From: Carboxylicivirga linearis
GTDB lineage: Bacteria; Bacteroidota; Bacteroidia; Bacteroidales; Marinilabiliaceae
Length of the DNA: 64,000 nucleotides
NCBI RefSeq assembly: GCF_018271995.1
Contig: NZ_JAGUCO010000004.1
Coordinates: 248,001 to 312,000, forward strand
Reading direction: 5' to 3'
Below, piece by piece: positions 46,601 through 54,909 of the stretch. The position numbers and the translations under genes are program-made. The notes beneath the pieces were generated by a model. It was not told the origin of the DNA and ran no database searches. It saw only the letters and a program-made list of their open reading frames with translations. Positions within the stretch are counted from its first letter, which is position 1, and every line of letters begins with the position of its first letter.

Positions 46601-47340
46601 AGCGCTCCTTTTTCCCAGTCTCGCATATCCACCAAACCATCACCATTTATATCAATATCATTGGTAATTTCTCCATCATTATTCCAGTCATATTGAATTT
46701 CATCATCATACCCTGCAAAGGTCATAATATGATTACCCCCTTCTCCTAAGCCTACAATCAGTTTTTTCCCTTGTTCATAGTTCGTCGAAAGAGTGTCGTA
46801 TTGAATACCACCCATCGAGATGCCGAAAGTAGCTACTCCACCATATCTTCTGGAGCTATCTCCTTCATGATTATACAACCAGTGTTTCAGTCTATTTAGT
46901 CCTTCTGGTGTGGATATAGAAAACCACTCATTGCTTTTTACACGATTTTTCATCGCATTGTAATACAAGTTGTATCCGGTTGGCCAAATAGTATTATCAT
47001 CATTACTTATGGTGTGCCCATAGTACTGACTCAAGGGAATGCCATTTTCATGAGCGGTTTCGTAGCTATGATTTCCAAAATTATACGAGAAGTAAATAGG
47101 GTATTGATTTTGGACACTATCCGAAAAAAGCTTGCGTTTTAGATTGATTTCGTAATTAAACATATTACCCACCCAATTGGCTGCAACACATGAAGAGCCG
47201 GACTGATTAAACACGGGCCGCATATAAGGATTGGTAGAGTTATCAATACGAGGAGGAAGTTGATCGTTGCTTTGAGCTGCCGCAAAGTAGGCAATACTGT
47301 TTAACAGGAATAAACAGGTTAAAAGATTTTTGATTTTCAT
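43690..47340 (-). CDS. Secreted papain-like (C1) peptidase with FN3, LamG and PKD modules
   Basis: 1216 residues with a signal peptide (to about residue 22). The C1 core occupies about 30-275: Gln46 and Cys51 in 'FNQSGSSCVAANW', His204 in 'GGNHIMTFAGYDD' and Asn251 in 'ALNTWGNRY'. Between His and Asn is an insert with two DxNxDG-type loops (about 218-241) likely to bind calcium. A beta domain, an FN3 module (about 440-525), a LamG domain (about 530-690), three PKD repeats ending in 'WFFEGG', 'WTFEGG' and 'WEFEGG' (about 745-1010) and a second LamG domain (about 1020-1185) follow. The C-terminus does not look like a T9SS tail, so its secretion route is uncertain. Likely an adhesive surface protease. 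Confidence 0.9.
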   Translation of the reverse strand: MKIKNLLTCLFLLNSIAYFAAAQSNDQLPPRIDNSTNPYMRPVFNQSGSSCVAANWVGNMFNYEINLKRKLFSDSVQNQYPIYFSYNFGNHSYETAHENGIPLSQYYGHTISNDDNTIWPTGYNLYYNAMKNRVKSNEWFSISTPEGLNRLKHWLYNHEGDSSRRYGGVATFGISMGGIQYDTLSTNYEQGKKLIVGLGEGGNHIMTFAGYDDEIQYDWNNDGEITNDIDINGDGLVDMRDWEKGALIALNTWGNRYANNGRVYYPYALLKNVSVEIIHLYDEPYYTPRLTAKIKMKHEMRNTISLRVGIAQDIEASKPEFERSYLIFDHGKSYHGKADVPMLGSGNNDPIEIGLDISDLLGDVDPSRQVKLFFTCISVEVNNADPEGEIISFSVINNESEGESTEYVSPDRNIDILEGQITRVSVIIPGNMLFLPVNLAAIQGDVQTQLRWSAPLWENTALAGYQLFRNNEKIADLDKSQTEYEDKTSTKAAITYYLKAVYEKDNHLMYSEPSNSVSVVSENNDYCLQFDGETNYVSIPPLHLFSEATTIEMWVKTNCLLNEGTVFFENSKGASYVKLGTKHTSHHTVGEIEKKENRISYRWRNSHDGVVLPDDTWTHLAMVVYPDSLVLYMNDSLLVKQQKNLMDNFNYESFIGGLPFSKDRRFKGCIDDIKIWSRALPQSEMQSATHKTIAEQMQDGLVACYFFNESGGNQIIDATGRYHGTLYGNLNNSRLAGQGIVKNRQIEHEPGISLVRSEKVTHLPQQFYNPHHNNSNNKYEWFFEGGQPQQAFSSSPLVIYNTPGEYKVQLKVTNSQGIIETLEKRINIEALPTPELKFSASMEQIHINDSIFFTDQSSYTPDSWHWTFEGGSPKVSNLKNPVVKYEKEGVYNVQLTVANASGEKNILKQQMITVKGPLPVAGFTISDEEIIKGNKIVFTDTTLNNPNQWQWEFEGGSPAISSEQNPVIQYNQPGVYQVKLIAQNTNGDASVVKEQCITVSNISAGNALFFNGENNVFVVDSIFNTPQEAYTVEFWLKPSSYKNWNQQFGGGWGRFLFHCNFDGSISAGLLGGGLTRINTEVNMIDISVWQHFAYTFDKGEMRLYKNGTLMGTASSKVRFAPAWHYFVVGRSRPNGAVDGLVDEVRIWKKARSEKEIQTTMNIELQNLKKYKDLECYFTFNSPIEDEAIDQTDKHKAKLLHYSEGQTKTAKSAAFCR

Positions 47341-47643
47341 AGGTGAGTTGAGGTAACTGAGTTAAAAATATTAATCACATTAAATTACTGAATATTTTAA
47401 CCAAGATCGATGCCAACTATTTCTCTATCAACAAATCTCTTTACTACATTAAGTAAACCCAATAAAAAAAATTCGATTCATCTGTTTTTCATCTATTAAT
47501 ATCGCCCACATGGGCGATATCGACATTTAATAAATCTGTATTCTGATAAAGAATTTAAGCTGATCTTTCTATTCAACTAATAAGATAAGTAGAGTTGGTA
47601 TATTGAGAAAGAAGTACCGGATAGAAACCTCAGTAAAGGCCAC
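47341..47643. other. Intergenic region with a perfect 10-bp palindrome
   Basis: About 300 bases upstream of the peptidase gene hold no gene. ATATCGCCCA at 47499-47508 is exactly complementary to TGGGCGATAT at 47511-47520 with a 2-base gap, the kind of dyad bound by a dimeric regulator. It lies about 160 bases upstream of the peptidase start. Confidence 0.5.
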
Positions 47644-47675
47644 AAAAAAAGCCACCCAAAAATTGGATGGCTTTT
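47644..47675 (-). terminator. Terminator after the tRNA-Asn pair
   Basis: On the minus strand GCCATCC pairs with GGGTGGC (one G-T wobble; plus coordinates 47665-47671 and 47651-47657), followed by a run of T. It lies 7 bases after the end of the second transcribed tRNA. Confidence 0.85.
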
Positions 47676-47681
47676 AAAGAG

Positions 47682-47755
47682 CTCCCCAGGTAGGACTTGA
47701 ACCTACGACCTACGGATTAACAGTCCGCCGCTCTAACCAACTGAGCTACTAGGGA
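47682..47755 (-). tRNA. tRNA-Asn (anticodon GTT), distal copy
   Basis: Acceptor TCCCTAG pairs with CTGGGGA (one G-T), discriminator G, D arm with AGCTCAGTTGGTTAGAGC, anticodon stem GCGGACTGTTAATCCGT with anticodon GTT, and T arm with GGTTCAAGTCC. No CCA is encoded. It is 74 bases long and identical to the copy at 47798-47871. Confidence 0.96.
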
Positions 47756-47797
47756 ATCAAATATGTTTTATAAGAGCTTCTTTTAGCTTTTATGAAG

Positions 47798-47871
47798 CTC
47801 CCCAGGTAGGACTTGAACCTACGACCTACGGATTAACAGTCCGCCGCTCTAACCAACTGAGCTACTAGGGA
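47798..47871 (-). tRNA. tRNA-Asn (anticodon GTT), proximal copy
   Basis: All 74 bases match the copy at 47682-47755. The two are separated by 42 bases and share a direction, so they are probably transcribed together and cut apart. Confidence 0.96.
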
Positions 47872-47963
47872 ATTTATCTTTTTCATTCTGCATCGCACTT
47901 CCCGTGTGGCAGTGCTTTTGTCAAATGCGTTGCAAAACTATAAGGAATCTTCAAAATATGCAA

Positions 47964-47971
47964 TATCTTTG
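47964..47971 (+). promoter_or_regulatory. Candidate -7 box for the PfkB kinase gene
   Basis: TATCTTTG matches the Bacteroidota -7 consensus TAnnTTTG, 48 bases before the ATG. No good -33 TTG was found at the usual spacing, so this is a weak call. Confidence 0.35.
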
Positions 47972-48019
47972 TGAAAATTTTTGAATTAAAAATATCTAAA
48001 AAATAATAATCATTTAATT

Positions 48020-49000
48020 ATGAGTAGTGTACTGGGATTAGGAAATGCATTAGTTGATGTGCTGGCGCGTCTGGAGAACGATAATTTGCTTGAAAAACTG
48101 AATTTACCGAAGGGAAGTATGCAGTTGGTAGACGGTGAAGCAGCCAATAAAGTGATGGAAGCAACCGCTCATTTGAAGAAAGATTTAGCCAGTGGAGGAT
48201 CAGCAGCCAATACCATTCATGGATTAGCCAATTTAGGTGTTAAAACCGGTTTTATTGGTAAAATTGGTAAAGATGAATTGGGTCAGGTATTCCGTAATGA
48301 TATGTCGAGCAACAATATTACTCCTCATTTAAGTGAGAGTAATGCTGAATCGGGTCGTGCTATAGCATTAATCAGTCCTGATTCGGAACGAACTTTTGCA
48401 ACATGCCTGGGTGCAGCCATCGAATTATCAGCTGATGATATGTTAGATCATTTATTCGAAGGATATACCTATTTCCACGTCGAAGGATATTTAGTTCAGA
48501 ATAAACCACTGATCGAAAAAGCGTATCAGATAGCTAAAGCCAAAGGATTAAAGACCAGCATTGACTTAGCCAGCTTTAATGTAGTAGAAGATAATCTTGA
48601 CTTCTTAAAAAATCTGGTTGAGAATTATGTAGATATAATCTTCGCTAACGAAGAAGAAGCAAAAGCCTACACCGGTAAAGAAGGCGAAGATGCTTTAAAT
48701 GATTTAGCCAAAGGTACCGAGGTTGCTGTTTTAAAACTGGGTAAAGAAGGTTCGATTATAAAGCGCTTTGATGAAGTGGTAAAAGTGGGAATCATTCCTG
48801 TGAACAGTATTGATACTACCGGAGCGGGTGATTTATATGCTGCCGGTTTCCTATACGGTTTAATTCAAAACCTTGATTTGGAGAAATGTGGTAATATCGG
48901 TTCTATCTTATCCGGACATGTAATTGAGGTTGTAGGACCAAAAATGACAGAAGATACCTGGGCCACTATCCATCAAAAAGTAAAAGAATTACTTAACTAA
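48020..49000 (+). CDS. PfkB-family kinase, adenosine kinase-like
   Basis: 326 residues of the ribokinase/PfkB fold. 'GLGNALVDVLARLEND' at the N-terminus and 'LASGGSAANTIHGLANLG' near residue 55 form the substrate pocket; 'VAVLKLGKEGSII' and 'DTTGAGDLYAAGFLYG' near 270 provide the anion hole and catalytic Asp. The pattern resembles bacterial adenosine kinase-like members, which phosphorylate adenosine to AMP, but PfkB proteins for other sugars and nucleosides look alike. It appears to be a single-gene unit between the divergent tRNA-Asn pair and the kbl gene. Confidence 0.88.
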   Translation: MSSVLGLGNALVDVLARLENDNLLEKLNLPKGSMQLVDGEAANKVMEATAHLKKDLASGGSAANTIHGLANLGVKTGFIGKIGKDELGQVFRNDMSSNNITPHLSESNAESGRAIALISPDSERTFATCLGAAIELSADDMLDHLFEGYTYFHVEGYLVQNKPLIEKAYQIAKAKGLKTSIDLASFNVVEDNLDFLKNLVENYVDIIFANEEEAKAYTGKEGEDALNDLAKGTEVAVLKLGKEGSIIKRFDEVVKVGIIPVNSIDTTGAGDLYAAGFLYGLIQNLDLEKCGNIGSILSGHVIEVVGPKMTEDTWATIHQKVKELLN

Positions 49001-49353
49001 GGGTTGAGAATAGTGCTTAATATCATATTTCTTTTGATGTAACAGCACTAATTTTGAAATTTATAACAATTTGTATATTCATTTTATGCATTAATTGGCC
49101 TCATTAGAGATGATTACTGAAGTGAAGCATAAAATTTAGTAAGACCGGGAAGCTGAGAACTTGTTCGAAGATCACCCGGCCGCACTTAATTATATGCAAA
49201 AATCAGAAATCAGAGCTAATGTAGTCTTGATTTTCTTTGTTTCGTTTCTTGCATCAAGGCAAGAAATGAAAAGCCCAGCGGCTTGAGCAAATAAAGAAAC
49301 TCTATATTTCATGATAATGTCAATGAATATTTAAACTAGCAAAAAGATAAGCT
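49001..49353. other. Gene-poor 353-bp region with a hairpin repeat-like segment
   Basis: TTTCTTGC at 49245-49252 is exactly complementary to 49259-49266 with a 6-base loop. The segment around it (about 49195-49287) has a 30-codon open frame and a 'GAAAAGCCCAGCGGCTTGAG' run that recalls degenerate dispersed repeats of Bacteroidota genomes. No gene is called here. Confidence 0.4.
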
Positions 49354-50541
49354 ATGTACGGTAAGTTTCAGGATTTCTTAAAAAATGAAATAGAAGGCAT
49401 CAAAGAATCAGGCCTGTATAAAAACGAACGCATCATAACCTCTCCTCAGGGAGCTGAAATTCAGGTTGGCGGCAAAACAGTGTTGAACTTCTGTGCCAAC
49501 AACTATTTAGGACTATCCTCTCATCCGCGTGTGGTTGAAGCCGGTCAGAAAGCTATGGACACACATGGTTACGGATTATCATCGGTTCGTTTTATTTGTG
49601 GAACACAGGATATCCATAAGCAATTAGAGGCTAAAATTGCCGAGTTTTTAGGAACAGAAGATACAATCTTATACGCGGCTTGCTTCGATGCTAACGGTGG
49701 TGTTTTTGAACCCTTATTTACCGATGAAGATGCCATCATCTCCGATGCATTAAATCACGCCTCTATCATTGACGGAGTGCGTTTGTGTAAAGCGGCTCGT
49801 TACCGATATAAGCATGCCGATATGGAAGACCTGGAGGAGCAATTGAAAAAAGCTCAGGAGCAACGATTTCGTATTATCGTTACCGATGGTGTTTTCTCAA
49901 TGGATGGTGATATTGCCAAACTGGATCAGATTTGTGATTTAGCTGATAAATACGATGCTTTGGTAATGGTGGATGATTGTCATGCTGCCGGATTTATTGG
50001 AAAAACAGGTCGTGGCACACACGAATATAACAATGTAATGGGACGTGTTGATATCATCACCGGAACCTTAGGAAAAGCTCTGGGTGGTGCTTTAGGTGGA
50101 TACACAACCGGTCGTAAAGAAATTATCGACATGCTACGTCAACGCTCTCGTCCTTATTTATTCTCTAACTCACTGGCTCCTTCCATTATTGGTGCTTCTA
50201 TGGAAGTTTTCAATATGTTGACAGAATCCACTGAGCTTCGCGATAAAGTAATGGATAATGCTGACTATTTCAGAGCTAAATTAACTGAAGCTGGTTTTGA
50301 TCTGAAACCAAGTAAATCAGCCATTGCAGCTTTAATGTTATACGATGCTAAATTATCGCAGGAATTTGCCGCTCGCTTATTAGAAGAAGGAATCTATGTG
50401 ATTGGATTCTATTATCCGGTTGTTCCAAAAGGAGAAGCTCGAATACGTATTCAGCTATCAGCTGCTCACGAACGTCATCATCTGGATAAGGCTATTGAGG
50501 CCTTCATTAAAATAGGTAAAGAGTTAAAGGTGATAGAATAG
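49354..50541 (+). CDS. kbl: Glycine C-acetyltransferase (2-amino-3-ketobutyrate CoA ligase)
   Basis: 395 residues of a PLP-dependent alpha-oxoamine synthase, which converts 2-amino-3-oxobutanoate plus CoA to glycine and acetyl-CoA in threonine breakdown (reversible). The N-terminus is '[23 protein letters not shown]', typical of Kbl rather than BioF or 5-aminolevulinate synthase. '[16 protein letters not shown]', '[16 protein letters not shown]', '[11 protein letters not shown]', '[13 protein letters not shown]' and the PLP-binding Lys241 in '[15 protein letters not shown]' are present. No threonine dehydrogenase gene is adjacent. A terminator follows. Confidence 0.94.
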   Translation: MYGKFQDFLKNEIEGIKESGLYKNERIITSPQGAEIQVGGKTVLNFCANNYLGLSSHPRVVEAGQKAMDTHGYGLSSVRFICGTQDIHKQLEAKIAEFLGTEDTILYAACFDANGGVFEPLFTDEDAIISDALNHASIIDGVRLCKAARYRYKHADMEDLEEQLKKAQEQRFRIIVTDGVFSMDGDIAKLDQICDLADKYDALVMVDDCHAAGFIGKTGRGTHEYNNVMGRVDIITGTLGKALGGALGGYTTGRKEIIDMLRQRSRPYLFSNSLAPSIIGASMEVFNMLTESTELRDKVMDNADYFRAKLTEAGFDLKPSKSAIAALMLYDAKLSQEFAARLLEEGIYVIGFYYPVVPKGEARIRIQLSAAHERHHLDKAIEAFIKIGKELKVIE

Positions 50542-50562
50542 TCCAAAGATTAAACAAAATAC

Positions 50563-50590
50563 AACCCCGATGCATTGCATTGGGGTTTTT
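50563..50590 (+). terminator. Terminator after kbl
   Basis: ACCCCGATGC pairs with GCATTGGGGT (one G-T wobble) around a 3-base loop, followed by TTTT, 22 bases after the kbl stop. Confidence 0.88.
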
Positions 50591-50641
50591 CATTTCTTTT
50601 GTTGTGATGAAGCTAAAAAGAAAATGCATTACTTTTAAGGC

Positions 50642-51322
50642 ATGAAAAGAAATAATATTCTAAAAGCTGGTTGTTTTCTGTTTCTATTCTCTTTTCTGGT
50701 GAATCTCTCTGTAGAAGGTCAAAAAAGAGATGTTTATATGGGAGGAAGAGTCGCAATGACCTTACCTACCAACATTGGAAAAGACAGCGAACTGCCCATG
50801 GGATTTAAAGATATGTCGACTACCGGAATTGAGGCTGCCTATTTCGGTCGTTGGTTTTACATGAAACGTTTAAGTCTGGGATGGGATCTGGCTTACCAGT
50901 TTCAATCCATTGATGAGGATTTTTGGAATGTTGAAAACAGAGGTGAAGTCACCGGCAACTATCAAACCATTCAATTACTGGTTGAAGGAAACTACTATTT
51001 CAGCAGTGATGAAATTCGTCCTTACCTGGGTATTACAACCGGTGCCTTTGCATTATTTAACCAACGAACTTATAGCTCCAGCAACGAAGCAGCTAATGCA
51101 TCCAATACATACAAATATCAAAAAGTTATGCCGGGACTAGCTCCGCAGGCTGGTATTCTTTTTGAGATAGGAAGCAACACCTTTCTTGATATTCATGCCC
51201 GTTTGGTGTTAATGCCCAACCTTGATGAAGAATATGTTTATGACGAAAATATTGGCGAAATATCAACCAATCCTCATGGCGCACAAAATCACCTCAGCCT
51301 GAGTATAGGACTGTTATTCTAG
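50642..51322 (+). CDS. Outer-membrane beta-barrel protein
   Basis: 226 residues with a signal peptide (to about residue 26). The body alternates aromatic and polar residues: '[22 protein letters not shown]', '[33 protein letters not shown]', and it ends with '[11 protein letters not shown]', a terminal beta-strand as in OmpA-like or PorT-like small barrels. About eight strands would fit the length. Function unknown; the stop overlaps the stop of the convergent chemotaxis-type gene by 4 bases. Confidence 0.83.
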   Translation: MKRNNILKAGCFLFLFSFLVNLSVEGQKRDVYMGGRVAMTLPTNIGKDSELPMGFKDMSTTGIEAAYFGRWFYMKRLSLGWDLAYQFQSIDEDFWNVENRGEVTGNYQTIQLLVEGNYYFSSDEIRPYLGITTGAFALFNQRTYSSSNEAANASNTYKYQKVMPGLAPQAGILFEIGSNTFLDIHARLVLMPNLDEEYVYDENIGEISTNPHGAQNHLSLSIGLLF

Positions 51323-52446
51323 CTTATTTTAAAAAAGTGTAGCTTTCTCAATAACTCAGCAGCCTGGTTAGCCAGCTGATCAGATGTTGAATTCATTTCT
51401 TCTGATATAGCAGCGTTGCTTTGAGTGGTTACATTAATCTCCTGAATAGCCGAATTAATCTGATTGGCTCCTATATTTTGCTCTTGCGTAGAGGTAGTAA
51501 TTTCTGTAATCAAATCAGCATTCTTTTCAATTAATGGCAGGGTACTCTGTAATTTCTGCATCGCCTCTTCAGCTACTATATTTCCACTATCAGCCAATTC
51601 AAGAATTTCGTTAGCTGCCGCTTTACTTCGCTCAGCTAATTTTCGCACTTCTCCTGCAACTACAGCAAATCCTTTTCCTTCCTCACCGGCACGTGCAGCT
51701 TCAACTGCAGCATTTAAAGCCAATAGGTTGGTTTGAACAGCAATCTCATCAATAATGGTTATCTTTTCACTGATAAGCTGCATGGCACTCAATGCTTTTT
51801 GTGTTTTATCAAAACTTTCAAGCACCGAATCATTGGCCTCTTTTGAATTACCTTGTGTATCATTCGCATTTTTGGCATTGGCATCTATATTAGCCGCCAT
51901 TTCTTCCATGGATGAGGAAACCTCCTCAATACCCGACGCTTGTTGATTGGCACCTGTAGAAAGATCATTGGCCGTTGAACTGATGGTTTCGCTCATTCTA
52001 CTCACCTCATTAGCTGAAATTTCAACTCCACTAATAGCGTTACTGAGTTGGGTTTGTAATTCTCCTATGGAATTGTAGATATCTCGTATCTCTCCTTTCA
52101 AAGTGCCTTTAAAACTAACCTGCTCCTTTGCTATATTACCTTCGGAAATAAATTTAAGTTGTTGAACAATCTCTAGTAATGGTTTGCGCACCTGCTTATA
52201 TACCATATACTGCAGTATAATGGTAGCACCAATTCCAACCACCATGGCCACAGCGTAAGTGTATTGTTCCGGATAATCGTGTAGTAAACGACTATTGATA
52301 ACGGTTAGAAAGACGTTTAGCATCCATAAGGCGCCAATACGAAAAAAGATACTATTCTTAAATAATAGCTTTAGCACAACATAACCTAAAGAAATAGCCA
52401 CAAAGGCCAGAAATGCAATTCTCCCCCAAACAGATAAAAAAATCAT
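51319..52446 (-). CDS. Methyl-accepting chemotaxis-type protein without periplasmic sensor domain
   Basis: 375 residues. Four short hydrophobic segments in the first about 100 residues anchor it, with no sizeable external domain. A linker with HAMP-like character (about 90-145) leads to the MCP signalling domain, whose tip '[43 protein letters not shown]' region (positions about 233-275) is clear. The lack of a ligand-binding domain suggests it senses membrane or cytoplasmic state. No che genes are in the window, so its partner pathway is elsewhere, if present at all. Confidence 0.92.
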   Translation of the reverse strand: MIFLSVWGRIAFLAFVAISLGYVVLKLLFKNSIFFRIGALWMLNVFLTVINSRLLHDYPEQYTYAVAMVVGIGATIILQYMVYKQVRKPLLEIVQQLKFISEGNIAKEQVSFKGTLKGEIRDIYNSIGELQTQLSNAISGVEISANEVSRMSETISSTANDLSTGANQQASGIEEVSSSMEEMAANIDANAKNANDTQGNSKEANDSVLESFDKTQKALSAMQLISEKITIIDEIAVQTNLLALNAAVEAARAGEEGKGFAVVAGEVRKLAERSKAAANEILELADSGNIVAEEAMQKLQSTLPLIEKNADLITEITTSTQEQNIGANQINSAIQEINVTTQSNAAISEEMNSTSDQLANQAAELLRKLHFFKIS

Positions 52447-52568
52447 AAAGTAATCTCAGTTGTTTATTGATCTTAATTTGCACATAAGCTCCCGACAAAC
52501 AAACATGCAACAATCACATATTGATACGTTTAAACATACCTAATGTTTCAACTAAGATAGAACAAAAA

Positions 52569-52599
52569 TGGCTGAACCAATCGGTCAGCCACTTTTTTT
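52569..52599. terminator. Bidirectional hairpin near the Cys/Lys-rich gene
   Basis: TGGCTGA at 52569-52575 pairs exactly with TCAGCCA at 52585-52591, followed by seven T residues on the plus strand and preceded by five A residues, so on the minus strand it terminates the gene at 52621-52833. Confidence 0.8.
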
Positions 52600-52620
52600 A
52601 AATAATTTTAGGGAAAATGC

Positions 52621-52833
52621 TTACCCTTTTTTTTCTTCTTTTTTCTTGTCACAACACTTTTTTTCTGTGCATTCTTTTTTACATTCTTTCTTAGCTTCTT
52701 TATCACACTTCTTCTTTTTATCACACTTTTTCTCTGTTTTAACAGGCTCCTGTGGTGCAACTTGAGCCATAGAAGGAGATGCAATTGCTAATGTGAAAAG
52801 TAATAAAAACGAAAATGCCATTGCCTTTTTCAT
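52621..52833 (-). CDS. Small exported Cys/Lys-rich peptide
   Basis: 70 residues. A signal peptide ends about residue 23 ('SMAQ'). The mature part of about 45 residues has six cysteines (37, 43, 51, 55, 60, 61) in a run of Lys and Glu, with the pattern C-D-K repeated. Such density of thiols and charges suggests binding of metal ions or a redox role. It is divergent from the sensor kinase gene, with 170 bases between their starts. Similar short peptides occur beside Bacteroidota two-component systems, but I do not know a named family. Low complexity makes homology calls unreliable. Confidence 0.72.
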   Translation of the reverse strand: MKKAMAFSFLLLFTLAIASPSMAQVAPQEPVKTEKKCDKKKKCDKEAKKECKKECTEKKCCDKKKEEKKG

Positions 52834-52975
52834 AGTAGTATTAATTTAATGATTTATAAAAGTTTTCTTTATTTGATGATTCAAAACTAGAATCATTAAC
52901 TTCAAATTTAAGTTATAGAGTTGTTAATCGCTGTTAATGCGATGTTAAATTCAGATAACAAGATCTTTATTTAGG

Positions 52976-52983
52976 TAGCTTTG
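52976..52983 (+). promoter_or_regulatory. Candidate -7 box for the sensor kinase operon
   Basis: TAGCTTTG matches TAnnTTTG exactly and implies a start of transcription near 52990. That leaves the GTG at 52995 too close and favours the ATG at 53004. No clear -33 element was found. Confidence 0.45.
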
Positions 52984-53003
52984 TACCCAAGCAGGTGAAT
53001 GTA

Positions 53004-54236
53004 ATGAAAAAAGAAAGAAATAATATCTGGTTAGCCATTAGTACCTTCCTGGTATTGGCTGTTTTGCTGGGTATTCAGGTAGTGTACCTGTTAAAAGCAG
53101 CACACATGTCGGAGAAGAACTTCAACCATAGAGTGGTGATGGCTCTGAAAGACTCAAAAGATGAGTTAGCCCGGCGCATCTGTCCCGAGATGGATAACTT
53201 TTTGTGTGGTAAAGATTGCCCTAGAGCAACTAAACGAAACCGGGAGGCTGAAGTAGATAGCATTATCAGAGCCAACCTATGCATGTATCATCTGCCTTTA
53301 GACTTTACTTTTGTGGTTAGCGATAGTATAGGTGCAGCCAATACCGATAAAATGTTTGCAGCTAAATTATATCAACAATCTCTCAATGGCCTCTTGCAGG
53401 AACAAGGTCTTGGTATTCAAATTCAATTCCCCGACAGAAATCGCTTTCTTTTGGGCCAAATGAAAGGCCTGTTTTTGGTTTCGGTATTTGCCATTGCCTT
53501 TTTAGTGTGGTCGTACATTATTCTCTTACGTATGATTCGTAGAGAGAAGCTTCAGATGGCTCATATGCGAGAATTTATCAATAACATGTTGCACGAGTTT
53601 CAAACTCCATTGGCTAATATTCGACTGGCAACCAACCTCATCAGAAAGAAAAAGAACGATACAGACAAAACAGAAGAGTATACCGGTGTGATATTAAATG
53701 AATACGACCGAATGCAAACTCATGTAAATGAGATATTGAATATTTCGTGCGATTCACCGGAAAAATGCAAGAAAAATAAGATTGATATGAATACCATGCT
53801 TAAAGAGGTGGTTGAAAGTTATCAATACCAAATTCAGGAAAAAGATGGAATGATCAATCTGAATTTACGTGCCGAACAATCGGTTATTGACAGTAATAAT
53901 GGCAGATTGGCACAGGTAATTTCAAACCTGATTGACAATGCATTAAAGTACGTTGACAGATCACCGGTTATTAATATATCAAGCAACAATACTAAAAAAG
54001 AATTTATTCTTGAAGTTGAGGATAACGGTATTGGTATTGCAAAAAAAGATCAGCCTTATATTTTCGACCAGTATTACAGAGTGGGTACCGGAGATATACA
54101 TGATGTAAAGGGTTTTGGATTAGGTCTTAACTTTGTTAAAAAAGTAATTGAAGAGCATAACGGACGAATTAAAGTAGAAAGTGTAGTTGGCAAAGGCTCA
54201 AAATTTATAATTATACTACCTTTAGCAAATGGCTAG
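53004..54236 (+). CDS. Sensor histidine kinase with cysteine-bearing periplasmic domain
   Basis: From the ATG at 53004 it has 410 residues; a GTG at 52995 would add three residues. Two membrane helices (about 10-30 and 155-175) enclose a periplasmic domain of about 120 residues holding Cys60, Cys68, Cys72 and Cys93 ('RRICPEMDNFLCGKDCPR'). The kinase core starts with 'MLHEFQTPLANIRLATN', His197 being the phosphoacceptor, and has N, G1 and G2 boxes ('NLIDNALKYV', 'DNGIGIAKKD', 'GFGLGLNFVKKV'). It is 8 bases overlapping with the response regulator gene. The clustered cysteines point to a metal or redox signal, as does the neighbouring Cys/Lys-rich peptide. Confidence 0.93.
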   Translation: MKKERNNIWLAISTFLVLAVLLGIQVVYLLKAAHMSEKNFNHRVVMALKDSKDELARRICPEMDNFLCGKDCPRATKRNREAEVDSIIRANLCMYHLPLDFTFVVSDSIGAANTDKMFAAKLYQQSLNGLLQEQGLGIQIQFPDRNRFLLGQMKGLFLVSVFAIAFLVWSYIILLRMIRREKLQMAHMREFINNMLHEFQTPLANIRLATNLIRKKKNDTDKTEEYTGVILNEYDRMQTHVNEILNISCDSPEKCKKNKIDMNTMLKEVVESYQYQIQEKDGMINLNLRAEQSVIDSNNGRLAQVISNLIDNALKYVDRSPVINISSNNTKKEFILEVEDNGIGIAKKDQPYIFDQYYRVGTGDIHDVKGFGLGLNFVKKVIEEHNGRIKVESVVGKGSKFIIILPLANG

Positions 54237-54909
54237 AATTCTATTGGTTGAAGATGATACAAGTATGGGATTTTTACTTGTAGATTTTTTGGAAACTAAC
54301 GGTTTTGATGTAAAGTTATACAAAGAAGGCATCAAAGGACTGGAAGCATTTGAAAAACACACCTTTGATTTTTGTATTTTGGATGTGATGCTTCCGGGAA
54401 TGGATGGCTTTACCATTGCTGAAAACATCCGTAAGGTGAATAAGCGAATACCCATTATCTTCCTCACTGCACGTGCAATGAAAGAAGATAAAATCAAGGG
54501 TTTTAACCTGGGCGTTGATGACTATGTTACCAAACCTTTTGATGAGGATGAACTATTACTTCGTATAAAAGCTATTTTAAACCGTATTCAACTTAAGGAA
54601 GAAGACCTGACTACCGAATTCTCCATTGGCAAATACCATTTTGATTCAGCTAATCAAATGCTGACACTGGACGATGATGCCAAACGCCTCACTCAAAAAG
54701 AAAGTGATGTACTAAAAATGCTTTGCCAATCGATGAATAACATCGTTCGTCGAGAAGATATCCTGGTTGCTATCTGGGGCGAAAACGACTATTTCCACGG
54801 TCGCAGCCTGGATGTATTTATTGCCAAACTGCGCAAATATCTTAAAAACGACGAGAGTGTTAACATCGAAAATGTTCCTAAAGTAGGCTTTGTATTAAAC
54901 ACAGATTAA
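54229..54909 (+). CDS. OmpR/PhoB-type response regulator
   Basis: 226 residues with a receiver domain (1-118) holding Asp9-Asp10, the phosphorylated Asp52 in 'ILDVMLPGMDG' and Lys102 in 'YVTKPF', and a winged-helix DNA-binding domain (about 128-226) with 'LTQKESDVLKMLC' and 'RSLDVFIAKLRKYL'. It is translationally coupled to the preceding kinase gene and is its cognate partner. Targets are likely to include the divergent Cys/Lys-rich peptide gene, an inference from position. Its end overlaps the convergent MFS gene by 4 bases. Confidence 0.95.
   Translation: MARILLVEDDTSMGFLLVDFLETNGFDVKLYKEGIKGLEAFEKHTFDFCILDVMLPGMDGFTIAENIRKVNKRIPIIFLTARAMKEDKIKGFNLGVDDYVTKPFDEDELLLRIKAILNRIQLKEEDLTTEFSIGKYHFDSANQMLTLDDDAKRLTQKESDVLKMLCQSMNNIVRREDILVAIWGENDYFHGRSLDVFIAKLRKYLKNDESVNIENVPKVGFVLNTD

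Noticed and set aside
52568-52765. 65-codon plus-strand open frame opposite the Cys/Lys-rich gene
   Set aside because: Low-complexity Phe/Ser/Leu sequence that mirrors Lys/Glu codons; the minus-strand frame has a signal peptide.
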